From Sulfurimonas sp. (GTDB taxonomy: Bacteria; Campylobacterota; Campylobacteria; Campylobacterales; Sulfurimonadaceae): a stretch of DNA of 56,269 bases. The stretch is from contig JANEIH010000002.1 in NCBI GenBank assembly GCA_024513425.1, positions 1 to 56,269 on the forward strand, given 5' to 3'. Shown one piece after another: positions 16,591 through 24,771 of this stretch. Within the stretch, counting starts at the first letter, position 1; every line of letters starts with the position of its first letter. The notes below the pieces were generated by a model. It was not told the origin of the DNA, made no database searches, and saw nothing but the letters and a program-made list of their open reading frames with translations. The position numbers and the translations under genes are program-made.

Positions 16591-16596
16591 TATAAT
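16591..16596 (+). promoter_or_regulatory. -10 box of the ctpA-pur operon
   Basis: TATAAT preceded by AAAAGG, 44 bases before the protease start codon, giving a predicted leader of about 37 bases. No -35 match. It shares the GGTATAAT form with the guaB, pal, obgE and kdsD promoters in this window. Confidence 0.65.
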
Positions 16597-16640
16597 TCTC
16601 TCTTTAAATATACAATCATTTCAATACACAGGTTTACTCT

Positions 16641-17951
16641 ATGAAAAACAAAAAAATCATTCCGTTGGGATTTCTCTCGGCAATATTATCTCTAAGCTTT
16701 ATTTTGAGCTCTACACTCTTTGCAGAAGAGGCAACGGCGAAAAAAAAGAGTACTGAAACTTCAAGGCTTGAAGCACTTTCAAAATTCACAAAGGTAATTG
16801 GCATTGTCCAAAAGTATGATGTCGATCAGATAACCATTGAAGAGCTAATAGACAAAGCACTCAAAGGTTTGATGGAAAATCTTGATGCACACTCTAACTA
16901 TCTTACACAAAAAGATTATAAGCGTCTGCAGGTACAGACAAACGGGGAGTTTGGCGGTCTTGGTATTACCGTAGGTATGAAAGGTGGAGCACTTACTGTT
17001 ATCTCGCCTATTGATGGCACTCCTGCAGACAAAGCGGGACTTAAATCAGGCGATATTATCTTAAAAATTGATAATAAATCAACACTTGGCATGACGATTG
17101 ACGAGGCTGTTTCACTGATGCGTGGGAAAGTTGGGAACCCGATCGATTTAACTATTGTACGCAAGGGTGAAAGCAAACCGCTCTCGATTCATATTGTTCG
17201 TGATATCATCAAAATAGAGTCTGTACATACCAAAATGATTGGTAAAAACATTCTCTACATTCGTGTTTCAAGCTTTGATAAAAAAGTGGTAAATGGTGTA
17301 GCAAAAGCCATCAAGAAGAAAAAATTTGTAACAAAAGGTATTATCTTAGACCTTAGAAATAATCCAGGCGGACTCCTTGATCAGGCGGTAGGGCTTGTTG
17401 ATCTTTTTGTAGATAGCGGTGTAATTGTTTCACAAAAAGGAAGAAGAAAAATCGAGACGAAAGAGTACTCTGCACATACAAGTAATACCATTACAGATGT
17501 TCCTGTTGTTGTTCTTATCAATGGAGGAAGTGCAAGTGCAAGTGAAATTGTAAGTGGAGCTCTTCAAGATCACAAACGCGCAATACTCATAGGGGAGAAG
17601 AGTTTTGGAAAAGGAAGTGTTCAGGTTGTTCTGTCGATTACAAAAACAGAAGCGATTAAGCTGACGATTGCACGCTACTACCTGCCAAGCGGAAGAACAA
17701 TCCAGGCACTTGGGGTAGTACCGGATATTGAGGTACTTCCAGGTGAACTTAAAACATTTAAAAATGAGTTTGCCATCAAAGAAGCTGACCTTAAAAAACA
17801 CCTAAAAAAAGAACTTGAAAAAATTGATGGAAAAAAATCGCAGACTAAAGAAGATAAAAAAAATATAATTACGCCAAAAATGTTGGAAAAAGATTTGCAA
17901 ATGAAAGAGGGTGTTAATATCATCAAGGCACTTATTATTACAAAAGGATAG
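16641..17951 (+). CDS. ctpA: Carboxy-terminal processing protease, S41 family
   Basis: Periplasmic tail-specific serine protease that trims or degrades envelope proteins. The N-terminal signal or anchor covers residues 7-28. A PDZ domain at about 95-180 ([34 protein letters not shown]) is followed by the S41 core. The catalytic serine is in [10 protein letters not shown] and the lysine in [11 protein letters not shown], the Ser-Lys dyad spacing of CtpA/Prc proteins. The C-terminus is lysine-rich and helical. At 436 residues it is typical. The purC start lies seven bases after its stop. Confidence 0.95.
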   Translation: MKNKKIIPLGFLSAILSLSFILSSTLFAEEATAKKKSTETSRLEALSKFTKVIGIVQKYDVDQITIEELIDKALKGLMENLDAHSNYLTQKDYKRLQVQTNGEFGGLGITVGMKGGALTVISPIDGTPADKAGLKSGDIILKIDNKSTLGMTIDEAVSLMRGKVGNPIDLTIVRKGESKPLSIHIVRDIIKIESVHTKMIGKNILYIRVSSFDKKVVNGVAKAIKKKKFVTKGIILDLRNNPGGLLDQAVGLVDLFVDSGVIVSQKGRRKIETKEYSAHTSNTITDVPVVVLINGGSASASEIVSGALQDHKRAILIGEKSFGKGSVQVVLSITKTEAIKLTIARYYLPSGRTIQALGVVPDIEVLPGELKTFKNEFAIKEADLKKHLKKELEKIDGKKSQTKEDKKNIITPKMLEKDLQMKEGVNIIKALIITKG

Positions 17952-17958
17952 AAAATCA

Positions 17959-18672
17959 ATGAAAAAAAGAGAGATACTCTACGAAGGCAAGGCAAAAAAG
18001 ATTTGGTCAACAGATGATAAAAATTTAGTAATCTCAGAGTTTAAAGATGATTTAACTGCATTTAATGGACAAAAGAGATCTTCCGAAGCAGGAAAAGGCG
18101 CTCTAAACAATAAAATCTCTACAGAGCTATTTAAACTGCTAGATAAAAATGGTATTCCTACACACTTTGTAGAGATGCTTGACGACAATCATATGCTCCA
18201 TAAAAAAGCAGATGTTATTCTTATTGAAGTAATTGTAAGAAACATCGCCACAGGTTCACTATCTCGTAACTTAGGTATTGAAGATGGAAAAGTTCTGCCG
18301 TTCACACTTGTTGAGTTTGACTATAAAAATGATGATTTAGGTGACCCAAAACTCAATGATCAACATGCGCTTATCTTAGGTCTTGTTGATTTTCAAGATG
18401 AGTTGGATAAACTTCGAAGAATGGCTCGCCAGGTAAATGATATCTTGAAACCTTACTTTATAGAAAAAGGCTTAAACCTTGTTGACTTTAAACTTGAGTT
18501 TGGAAAAGATAAAGAGGGAAATATCATCCTTATTGATGAGATCTCTCCTGATAATTGCCGTTTTTGGGATATTGAAAGCGGAGAGAAGATGGATAAAGAT
18601 AGATTCAGGCAAGGGCTTGGCGGGTTAAAAGTGGCTTATGGGCAAGTTTTAGAGCGTATTTTAAACAAATAG
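17959..18672 (+). CDS. purC: Phosphoribosylaminoimidazole-succinocarboxamide synthase
   Basis: SAICAR synthetase of purine biosynthesis, joining aspartate to CAIR with ATP. The ATG at 17959, ten bases after AAAAGGA, gives the standard 237-residue protein beginning [14 protein letters not shown]; an upstream in-frame ATG lies inside the protease gene. Signatures include [26 protein letters not shown] and [12 protein letters not shown]. It is followed by purS and purQ, so consecutive purine genes sit together. Confidence 0.97.
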   Translation: MKKREILYEGKAKKIWSTDDKNLVISEFKDDLTAFNGQKRSSEAGKGALNNKISTELFKLLDKNGIPTHFVEMLDDNHMLHKKADVILIEVIVRNIATGSLSRNLGIEDGKVLPFTLVEFDYKNDDLGDPKLNDQHALILGLVDFQDELDKLRRMARQVNDILKPYFIEKGLNLVDFKLEFGKDKEGNIILIDEISPDNCRFWDIESGEKMDKDRFRQGLGGLKVAYGQVLERILNK

Positions 18673-18689
18673 ATAAAGGATAAATTATA

Positions 18690-18929
18690 ATGAAAGCTAT
18701 CGTAAATGTATTTTTAAAAGCAGGTGTTTTGGATTCACAAGGAAAAGCTGTTCATCATGCTCTTGATTCTCTTCATTTTGACAGAGTAAAAGATGTTCGC
18801 GTTGGTAAGCAGATCGTACTGCAACTTGATGAAAATAACAAAGAAAAAGCAATGGCTTATGTAACAAAAATGTGTGAAGAGCTTTTAGCAAACACAGTTA
18901 TTGAAGATTATACTATAGAGCTAGTATAA
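18690..18929 (+). CDS. purS: FGAM synthase small subunit PurS
   Basis: A 79-residue subunit of the three-part phosphoribosylformylglycinamidine synthase (PurL/PurQ/PurS), bridging the amidotransferase PurQ and small PurL. Recognisable by VFLKAGVLDSQGKAVHHALDSLHF and the VRVGKQIVL strand, and by overlapping purQ by one base. AAAGGA precedes the start. The large purL gene is not in this window. Confidence 0.95.
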   Translation: MKAIVNVFLKAGVLDSQGKAVHHALDSLHFDRVKDVRVGKQIVLQLDENNKEKAMAYVTKMCEELLANTVIEDYTIELV

Positions 18930-19603
18930 TGAAGGTCTCAATTCTTCAATTTCCGGGTACAAACTGTGAGTTTGACACACAGTATGCATTTGAAAAGCTT
19001 GGGTGTGATACTGAAATAGTATGGCACAAAACAGAGTCATTTCCATCTGATACCGATCTTTTAGTCGTAGCAGGAGGCTTTTCTTACGGGGACTACCTTA
19101 GAAGCGGTGCTATTGCAAAATTCTCACCTATTATGAAAGCAGTAGTAGGGTATGCAAAGAGTGGTGGAAAAGTCCTGGGGATCTGTAACGGCTTTCAGGT
19201 TTTAACAGAAGCAAGACTCTTACCGGGTGCACTCAAACGCAATGAAGGACTTCATTTTATCTCAAAGCACCATCATCTTCGTGTAGAAAACAGTGACAAT
19301 ATCTTTTTGAAAAAATTAAACAAAGGTGATATTGTCAATATTCCGATAGCCCATCATGATGGCAACTATTATATTAACAAAGAGGGGCTCAAAGAGCTTG
19401 AAACAAATAGTCAGATTCTTCTTCGCTATACAGATAAAGATGGGAAGATTGAAAATCCTAATGGTTCTGTGGAGTCAATCGCAGGTGTTTGCAATAAGGA
19501 GAAAAATGTATTTGGACTTATGCCACACCCTGAGCGTGCAATGGAAGCTGTTTTGGGCAGTGCTGATGGTATTGCGATGCTAAAAGGATTTTTAGAGTCG
19601 TGA
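18929..19603 (+). CDS. purQ: FGAM synthase glutamine amidotransferase subunit PurQ
   Basis: Class I glutamine amidotransferase that hydrolyses glutamine and channels ammonia to PurL. The 224 residues contain the opening [10 protein letters not shown], the oxyanion region [15 protein letters not shown], the nucleophile cysteine in GICNGFQVL and the catalytic His/Glu in MPHPERAME. The start overlaps the purS stop, and its own stop overlaps the next gene's GTG. Confidence 0.97.
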   Translation: MKVSILQFPGTNCEFDTQYAFEKLGCDTEIVWHKTESFPSDTDLLVVAGGFSYGDYLRSGAIAKFSPIMKAVVGYAKSGGKVLGICNGFQVLTEARLLPGALKRNEGLHFISKHHHLRVENSDNIFLKKLNKGDIVNIPIAHHDGNYYINKEGLKELETNSQILLRYTDKDGKIENPNGSVESIAGVCNKEKNVFGLMPHPERAMEAVLGSADGIAMLKGFLES

Positions 19604-20646
19604 TAAAACTACTTTTTCTTACTCTTATTTTTATAACATCGCTTTTTGCAAATAAAGTACTCTATGTCAACTATGGAGAGATACCAAAAAGAGTAATTAA
19701 AGGTGAAATATTTCCGGTAACATTAAAAACACTCTCTACAGTAAGGGATTTTGATGATGTCGAATATAACTTTTCTAATCATTCCGGCTTAAAAATCTTA
19801 GATACAACTCCAACTAAAGAGTATAGAGGAAAATTTCTTTATGCTACTTTTCATATGCTTGCTACTGCCGATAGCGCAAAACTTCCCGATGTCAATGCAA
19901 CACTCATTGCTACGCAAAAGCATAACTCCACCTTTATCAATGGCCCAAAGCTCAATATCATTACACTAAATCCAAAAAAAGAGTTCTCAAATATCATCGC
20001 AAACTCATTTGAATTGCAAGATTATAGAACAACAAGCTATGATATAAATCACAATATTGTTGTTTTTGTAGCTACAGCAACAAATGCAAATATAGAAACA
20101 ATGCATTTTGAGAATGTTTACAAACAGGGAATGGAATCTATTGAAAACTCTTATGAGACTTCAAGAATAACCTATTATGTTGTCATAGATAAACACTTAG
20201 AATACTTTACATTTTCATATTTTAATCTTTCAAAGAATAGTTATGTATTGGTAAGCATACCTATTATTGTTGATGATGACAGTGTAGCAACACAGAGTGA
20301 TTTAAAACCACATGACCAGTCTCATGATACTATAAAAATGTATATTGCCCTTACCATATCAATCATCGGACTTATTATCATTTTCTTTAGACAGAAATAT
20401 ATCTACTTAATTTTTATTGTCTTGCCACTTGGATATATTCTCTATTTGAGTATGCCACAAAAAGAGGTTTGTATAAAAAAAGGCTCAAACATATACCTTT
20501 TACCGGTTGAAAATGGTACAATATTTGAAGCAACGCCTCAAGAGTATCATCTGCCAAGAGAAGGAAGCGTAACAAACTTCACAAAAGTAAAACTTCAAAA
20601 CAATAAGATAGGATGGGTAAAAAATGAAGATACTTGCTCGTATTAA
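19600..20646 (+). CDS. Exported membrane protein with C-terminal SH3-like domain
   Basis: Unrecognised family. The GTG start overlaps the purQ stop by four bases and gives a signal peptide ([16 protein letters not shown]). A roughly 230-residue periplasmic part, rich in beta-strand and Asn/Thr, comes next and somewhat recalls the BatD-like protein. Two hydrophobic helices follow (about 248-285), then about 60 residues like a bacterial SH3 domain ([19 protein letters not shown], ending [11 protein letters not shown]). Two cysteines bracket the SH3-like part. The end overlaps plsC by 23 bases. The link to purine genes is positional only; cell-wall or envelope binding is inferred from the SH3-like domain. 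Confidence 0.75.
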   Translation: MIKLLFLTLIFITSLFANKVLYVNYGEIPKRVIKGEIFPVTLKTLSTVRDFDDVEYNFSNHSGLKILDTTPTKEYRGKFLYATFHMLATADSAKLPDVNATLIATQKHNSTFINGPKLNIITLNPKKEFSNIIANSFELQDYRTTSYDINHNIVVFVATATNANIETMHFENVYKQGMESIENSYETSRITYYVVIDKHLEYFTFSYFNLSKNSYVLVSIPIIVDDDSVATQSDLKPHDQSHDTIKMYIALTISIIGLIIIFFRQKYIYLIFIVLPLGYILYLSMPQKEVCIKKGSNIYLLPVENGTIFEATPQEYHLPREGSVTNFTKVKLQNNKIGWVKNEDTCSY

Positions 20647-21322
20647 CTGGTTTTTTGCCACCATCAATATCTTCTTGTCATTAATATTGATGATAATTTT
20701 ATACCCTATTCTTCCTCGTCCCTATGCACGAAAAATTGCTGCGTGGTATGTGCGTCTAACAACATTTTTCTCTGTAAATATCAAAGGAAAAGAGGATCCC
20801 GCAACGCAAATGTTTCTTATCAACCATCAAAGCGATTTGGATATTGGCATTATGGAGACGATATCAAAAAAAGATTTGGCATGGGTAGCAAAAAAAGAGC
20901 TCTTTGATATCCCTTTTTTTGGACTTGCTATGAGTATGCCCGAAGATATTCCCATAGAGAGGCAAAGCAAAACATCGCTTGTAAAACTTTTAAAAAATGC
21001 AAAGGATAGACTCATTAAGGGTCGTGTTATTACTATATTTCCTGAGGGTACGCGTTCGCGTGATGGCAGAATGCTTCCTTTTAAAAGTGGTGCAAAGGTT
21101 GTTGCAGACAAGTTTCAACTGCGTGTCCAGCCTGTTGTTTTGATACAAACAGCAAAATATTATAATATTAAAAGATTTTATTACTCTCCGGGTACTGTTA
21201 CCGTAATATTTATGGAGAGTTTTGTCGCAGATAAAGCGGATCCCAATTGGTTGAATGAGTTAAGAAAAAAAATGCAAAAGGTTTATGATGATGAGTTGGC
21301 AAACGATTCTAGCCATCGGTAG
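20624..21322 (+). CDS. plsC: 1-acyl-sn-glycerol-3-phosphate acyltransferase
   Basis: Makes phosphatidic acid from lysophosphatidic acid at the inner face of the cytoplasmic membrane. The 232 residues have an N-terminal transmembrane helix (about 8-28), the HX4D motif in NHQSDLDI, the glycerol-phosphate-binding IPIERQ and the FPEGTRSRDG motif. The start lies inside the preceding gene. The 3' end overlaps crcB by 38 bases, an unusually deep overlap. Confidence 0.95.
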   Translation: MKILARINWFFATINIFLSLILMIILYPILPRPYARKIAAWYVRLTTFFSVNIKGKEDPATQMFLINHQSDLDIGIMETISKKDLAWVAKKELFDIPFFGLAMSMPEDIPIERQSKTSLVKLLKNAKDRLIKGRVITIFPEGTRSRDGRMLPFKSGAKVVADKFQLRVQPVVLIQTAKYYNIKRFYYSPGTVTVIFMESFVADKADPNWLNELRKKMQKVYDDELANDSSHR

Positions 21323-21680
21323 CGGTGGTTTTATAGGAGCAATATCTCGGGCTTATCTCAATGGACTTATCTCTCACAGAATCCCTCATGAGCTGCCATT
21401 TGGAACATTGGGCGTCAACTTAATCGGTAGTTTTATTATGGGTTGTCTAGTCGCCTACTTTATGCACGCAACTCTCTTCTCTATGCATATGAAATCTTTT
21501 TTATCCACAGGAATTCTTGGAGCATTGACGACCTATTCTACATTTGCTATTGAGAGTTTTTTACTCTTTGAAAGTGGCAGTATCGGACTTGCTCTTCTTA
21601 ATATCTCTCTAAATGTTTTTGGTACGGTTGCTATGGCTGGGGGTGGTTACTATATGGTAAACACTCTCTTTAGATCCTAA
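21285..21680 (+). CDS. crcB: Fluoride channel CrcB/Fluc
   Basis: A 131-residue four-helix membrane protein exporting fluoride as a dual-topology dimer. Visible signatures are GGFIGAISRAYLNG, PFGTLGVNLIGSFIMG and STGILGALTTYSTFAIES. The first three codons are all ATG; the third is best spaced (eight bases) from AAAAGG, so the true start may be six bases later. No fluoride riboswitch is visible, because the start is buried in plsC. The end overlaps the convergent ABC gene by 11 bases. Confidence 0.92.
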   Translation: MMMSWQTILAIGSGGFIGAISRAYLNGLISHRIPHELPFGTLGVNLIGSFIMGCLVAYFMHATLFSMHMKSFLSTGILGALTTYSTFAIESFLLFESGSIGLALLNISLNVFGTVAMAGGGYYMVNTLFRS

Positions 21681-22239
21681 TAATCTCATCGGCGCACCAT
21701 TCTGCCAAGTCTATATCATGAGTGATAAGCAGCATCCCCATATTTTCTAAATGTCCCATTAACATCTTCATAACATCCAATTGAACCACATTGTCAAGTG
21801 CAGAAGTCGGTTCATCAAGTAAAAGCAGCTCTGGCTTCATTAATATTGCACGGAGTATAGAAGCACGCTGAAGTTCTCCTCCGGAGAGTTCATGTGGGAG
21901 CTTATGGAGTAGCTCCTCTTCAAGATCTATGTTTTGAAGATAAATTTTAAGTTTCTCCAAAGAAGCAACATCTGATATTTGATTAATAAGCGTATAGCTT
22001 GGATGAAAAGAGCTGTAAGGGTCTTGAAAAACCTCTGAAGAACGCATAGCTTTTATACTGCCATACTGCGGTTTAAGATTACCGAGAATAAGCTCAAAAA
22101 TTGTACTCTTTCCTGCTCCACTCTCTCCAACTATTGCTTTTAACTCTCCTTTTTTTAACGACAAAGAGAGATCTTTTAAAAGCACTTTTTCTTTTGAATA
22201 GCTAAAAGTGAGATCTTCTACCTTTAAAACTTCTTGCAA
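21670..22239 (-). CDS. Orphan compact ABC transporter ATPase
   Basis: A 189-residue ABC ATPase, shorter than the usual 230-260. Walker A GESGAGKST, Q-loop VFQDPYSSFHP, signature ELSGGELQR, Walker B LLLLDEPTSALD and the switch His in ITHDIDLAEW are all present, so it should be active. The Q-loop block matches the peptide/nickel (Opp/Dpp/Nik) subfamily. The space between Walker A and the Q-loop and the C-terminal end are trimmed. No permease or binding-protein gene is adjacent. It follows dut directly with no gap. The substrate is unknown. Confidence 0.85.
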   Translation of the reverse strand: MQEVLKVEDLTFSYSKEKVLLKDLSLSLKKGELKAIVGESGAGKSTIFELILGNLKPQYGSIKAMRSSEVFQDPYSSFHPSYTLINQISDVASLEKLKIYLQNIDLEEELLHKLPHELSGGELQRASILRAILMKPELLLLDEPTSALDNVVQLDVMKMLMGHLENMGMLLITHDIDLAEWCADEIIRI

Positions 22240-22941
22240 CTACTCACTCTTTTTTGTCAATGCCAGATACTGCTTTGTAAGTTCATGATAGAGTTTTTCG
22301 GGTGTAAGTTCTCCATCTTCTTCCCAGATACGCTTCATAACAACATTATCCTCCTCTCCGTTCCATACTTTGATATAGGAACCATCTTTGTATCCGTAGT
22401 CTTGACGAAATTGATTTAAAATATTTTTGCCGACATAAAGACGATAGAGTGTATCAAGATTAAGTCCGCTCATCACAACAAGATCAAAAAACTCTGAGAC
22501 AAGCCCTTCTAAATCAAGCTTCTCTTTTACAAGAACAATACGCATGATATTTTCCACTTTTTCTATTGTACTGTTTTGATCTGCAAACTCTGTAGCAAGT
22601 GTCTCAATTTGAGAAAATGATGCCGATTCTGAAATATCATTTGCCACATCTTCAACAATACCACGAAATGTTTGTGAATAGTTTTCAATAGCCAAACTTA
22701 TAATAAAGTGCCATACATCAACAACTTCTATCTGTAGATTACCCCAATCAGGCTCAACCTCTATGTTTTTCCAATGCTTCCACGGAAATGAGTCTATCAT
22801 CTCCGCACACTCCATATAGATACAGCGTCTCCAGTTGATAACTTTTCCATTTTTTGTTATACCCTTTACCCACTCTTCACCATTCGTTGCATCATTAAGT
22901 TGACTTTGTAGTTGTAACATAAGTAAAACTTTATTATTCAT
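22240..22941 (-). CDS. dut: Dimeric dUTPase (all-alpha NTP pyrophosphatase)
   Basis: Hydrolyses dUTP to dUMP and pyrophosphate, keeping uracil out of DNA and supplying dUMP. The 233-residue protein belongs to the all-helical dimeric dUTPase family, found in Campylobacter and relatives, not the trimeric beta-type. Metal-binding pairs are visible in YMECAEMIDSFPWKHWK and LQIEVVDVWHFIIS; EWVKGITKNGKVINWRR near the start is also typical. AGGTAGC precedes the start codon. Confidence 0.9.
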   Translation of the reverse strand: MNNKVLLMLQLQSQLNDATNGEEWVKGITKNGKVINWRRCIYMECAEMIDSFPWKHWKNIEVEPDWGNLQIEVVDVWHFIISLAIENYSQTFRGIVEDVANDISESASFSQIETLATEFADQNSTIEKVENIMRIVLVKEKLDLEGLVSEFFDLVVMSGLNLDTLYRLYVGKNILNQFRQDYGYKDGSYIKVWNGEEDNVVMKRIWEEDGELTPEKLYHELTKQYLALTKKSE

Positions 22942-22999
22942 TTTTGCTACCTTTTTTCTTATATGCTTGTATTTTATCTAAATATGATAAACTTTAACT

Positions 23000-23176
23000 A
23001 TGAAAAAACGAATCAACTGTAGATGTTGTAAATATTACTATGTCACTTGGGAACCCAAACAGCCTCATGGTTGCAAGGCATACGGATTTAAATCCACGCA
23101 GATTCCCTCAATAGTAGTTTTTAAAAGCAGTGAGTCAGAGTGCTCTTTGTTTAAACCGAAGCGCTCTTATAAATAA
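23000..23176 (+). CDS. Small cysteine-rich conserved-type protein (58 residues)
   Basis: Encodes a 58-residue basic protein that starts MKKRINCRCCKYYYVTWEP and continues with HGCKAYGFKS, a strand IPSIVVFKS and ECSLFKPKR. Five cysteines (NCRCC, HGC, SEC) suggest a small zinc or metal site of the form CxxC...C...C. The composition is clearly protein-like, and I recall similar small proteins in other Campylobacterota, although I cannot name the family. There is no good ribosome site, but TATGAT lies 16 bases upstream, so the mRNA may be nearly leaderless. The end overlaps the convergent YhbP-like gene by 26 bases. Confidence 0.65.
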   Translation: MKKRINCRCCKYYYVTWEPKQPHGCKAYGFKSTQIPSIVVFKSSESECSLFKPKRSYK

Positions 23177-23606
23177 GCTTTTTTCCAAATCCAAGCCGAT
23201 TATCTGTTAGTTTAAAAAAATCTACCTTGATTTGCCACAACTTGGGAGCTAATGCCAAAGCATACGGAAAAGCTTTAAAATAGAGTGCTTTTAGTTTTGC
23301 CTCTTCTAAAATAGTAAAAACTCCACGAAACTGTAGCCCTTGAATCTTGCCGACCTCTTTGGTCTCAAGTAAAATATTTCCAGCTACTTTTTGATTTTTA
23401 TGAATATGTTCTATATGGAGCGTATCTTCACTGCTTGCCACTACAAAAGAGATGCTTTTAAGATCAAAAGCGTAAAAAAGAGAACAGGCACTCACCTCAT
23501 TCTCTACCGTCGTTGCAAGCGTAAGGATATGATGCTCTTCTATGAAAGAGGTGATTTTTTCTAAATCTTCAGCATTTTTGATATTATACTCTTCTAAAAT
23601 CATCAA
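23151..23606 (-). CDS. YhbP-family (UPF0306) FMN-binding split-barrel-like protein
   Basis: A 151-residue protein related to pyridoxamine-phosphate-oxidase-like split barrels. The N-terminal strand HHILTLATTVENEVSACSLFYAFD and the C-terminal LTDNRLGFGKKLIY match the pattern of E. coli YhbP, whose end reads FTDNTLGFGKKMIW. It probably binds a flavin or related cofactor; the substrate is unknown. The first two codons are both ATG, so the start may be three bases later. It is monocistronic, between an intergenic stretch and the small cysteine-rich gene. Confidence 0.8.
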   Translation of the reverse strand: MMILEEYNIKNAEDLEKITSFIEEHHILTLATTVENEVSACSLFYAFDLKSISFVVASSEDTLHIEHIHKNQKVAGNILLETKEVGKIQGLQFRGVFTILEEAKLKALYFKAFPYALALAPKLWQIKVDFFKLTDNRLGFGKKLIYKSASV

Positions 23607-23960
23607 TACAATGTCATCTTTTTAATGCAATCGTCATTAAAAACTCCTGTAATTTGTATAATCTCTCTACCGTTTGAAGTCTCAAAATCTATCTAGTCTG
23701 CATCTAAAAAATAGCTATATTTATCCGCCAATTCTAAAATCAAGTACAATTTTTTGAAGTAGAGTAATCTTTTATCGACTAAAACAAAAGAGATAGAGAC
23801 AGTTGACACTATTAAAACGATACCATATTTCAGCTTTAATTAAAGCAGGTTTGAACAAAAGAGATTATTACCACTCAAAACAGATGCAATCATAAATCTA
23901 AAAAAAGTACTCAATTACAAAACTCTATATGGGATATTTTTTGGTAAAATGAGGTGAAAG
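23607..23960 (-). other. 354-base stretch with no supportable gene
   Basis: No reading frame of useful length, RNA gene or clear promoter is visible between the YhbP-like gene and the tRNA operon. A plus-strand frame around 23820-23891 reads like protein (RYHISALIKAGLNKRDYYH) but is bounded by stops, so the stretch may hold the decayed remnant of a gene. It is also where transcripts of the tRNA operon would end; no strong terminator hairpin was found. Confidence 0.4.
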
Positions 23961-24037
23961 TGGCGCGGTGGACGAGACTCGAACTCGCGACCCCCTGCGT
24001 GACAGGCAGGTATTCTAACCAACTGAACTACCACCGC
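23961..24037 (-). tRNA. tRNA-Asp(GTC), copy 2 in transcription order
   Basis: 77 bases with encoded CCA. The acceptor stem is GCGGTGG/CCACCGC with G discriminator, anticodon GTC in loop CTGTCAC, and T-arm GCGAGTTCGAGTCTCGT. Identical by eye to the other tRNA-Asp in this cluster. It is the last gene of the tRNA operon. Confidence 0.97.
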
Positions 24038-24074
24038 ACTCTAAAATTATATTTTTTGAATTAGTTGTGCTGAA

Positions 24075-24113
24075 GATGTAAGCGAAGCATACTCTAGTAT
24101 GTGAGCTTGCATC
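24075..24113. repeat. REP-like imperfect palindrome between tRNA genes
   Basis: GATGTAAGC pairs with GCTTGCATC (one G-U) and an inner CATAC pairs with GTATG around a four-base loop. The 39-base structure fills the spacer between tRNA-Val and tRNA-Asp. It may guide processing of the tRNA transcript or be a dispersed extragenic palindrome. Confidence 0.6.
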
Positions 24114-24134
24114 TGAAGTGCAAATAATCAAAAA

Positions 24135-24210
24135 TGGTGGGCACTACTGGACTCGAACCAGTGACATCTACCTTGTAAGGGTAGCGCTCTACCAACTGAG
24201 CTAAGCGCCC
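24135..24210 (-). tRNA. tRNA-Val(TAC), copy 2 in transcription order
   Basis: 76 bases with encoded CCA. The acceptor is GGGCGCT/AGTGCCC (one G-U pair) with A discriminator, and anticodon TAC in loop CTTACAA. Identical by eye to the other tRNA-Val of the cluster. Confidence 0.97.
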
Positions 24211-24252
24211 TAAATAATGCTTTTTATTTTACTCGTCGTCAATCCCTCATTC

Positions 24253-24270
24253 GGATACTTAATGTATTCC
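24253..24270. repeat. Second small palindrome between tRNA-Glu and tRNA-Val
   Basis: GGATAC and GTATTCC form a short stem with one bulge. The flanks both contain CCTCATT. The core layout (ATAC, short loop, GTAT) resembles the palindrome at 24075-24113, so the two may be related. Confidence 0.4.
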
Positions 24271-24339
24271 TCATTTAGTCTTTCCTAGATTAAAAGAAAA
24301 AATAATAAATTTAGATTAATGTATCTAAACACCACTAAA

Positions 24340-24415
24340 TGGCGACCCCTAAAGGATTTGAACCTCCGTTACTACCATGAAGTGATAGTGTCCTTGGCCA
24401 CTAGACGAAAGGGTC
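24340..24415 (-). tRNA. tRNA-Glu(TTC)
   Basis: 76 bases with encoded CCA. The acceptor stem is GACCCTT/AGGGGTC with G discriminator, anticodon TTC in loop ACTTCAT, and T-arm GGAGGTTCAAATCCTTT. Single copy, at the centre of the Asp-Val-Glu-Val-Asp arrangement. Confidence 0.97.
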
Positions 24416-24442
24416 ACTTTCATTAACAAAGGGTTAATTAAA

Positions 24443-24518
24443 TGGTGGGCACTACTGGACTCGAACCAGTGACATCTACCTTGTAAGGGTAGCGCTCTAC
24501 CAACTGAGCTAAGCGCCC
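24443..24518 (-). tRNA. tRNA-Val(TAC), copy 1 in transcription order
   Basis: 76 bases with encoded CCA, anticodon TAC, and the same stems as the second copy. Only about eleven bases separate it from the preceding tRNA-Asp. Confidence 0.97.
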
Positions 24519-24529
24519 ATAAACTAAAA

Positions 24530-24606
24530 TGGCGCGGTGGACGAGACTCGAACTCGCGACCCCCTGCGTGACAGGCAGGTATTCTAACCAACTGAACTAC
24601 CACCGC
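24530..24606 (-). tRNA. tRNA-Asp(GTC), copy 1 in transcription order
   Basis: 77 bases with encoded CCA, anticodon GTC, and the same stems as the distal copy. It lies thirteen bases after tRNA-Lys. Confidence 0.97.
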
Positions 24607-24619
24607 ATATTTAGTAAAA

Positions 24620-24695
24620 TGGTGTCCCGTGATGGATTCGAACCATCGGCCACATCATTAAAAGTGACGTGCTCTACCAGCTGAGCTAACGAGAC
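24620..24695 (-). tRNA. tRNA-Lys(TTT)
   Basis: 76 bases with encoded CCA. The acceptor is GTCTCGT/ACGGGAC (one T-G pair) with A discriminator, and anticodon TTT in loop CTTTTAA. It is the first gene of the tRNA operon, about 24 bases after the predicted transcription start. Confidence 0.97.
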
Positions 24696-24725
24696 ATGTT
24701 TTCTTCTCTTTACTAAGAGGTCGAA

Positions 24726-24754
24726 ATTATAGACAAATCATTTTTATATGTCAA
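24726..24754 (-). promoter_or_regulatory. Consensus sigma-70 promoter of the tRNA operon
   Basis: On the minus strand TTGACA (24754-24749) and TATAAT (24731-24726) are both perfect and separated by exactly 17 bases. Transcription should start near 24719 and run through all six tRNAs. It is the only promoter in the window with an unmistakable -35. Confidence 0.9.
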
Positions 24755-24771
24755 GAAAAACAGGGAAAAAT

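Noticed and set aside
21285-21330. Fluoride riboswitch for crcB
   Set aside because: The crcB start is within plsC coding sequence and no riboswitch-like leader exists.
24349-24603. 84-codon minus-strand reading frame
   Set aside because: It lies entirely across tRNA-Asp, tRNA-Val and tRNA-Glu and is a product of their sequence.
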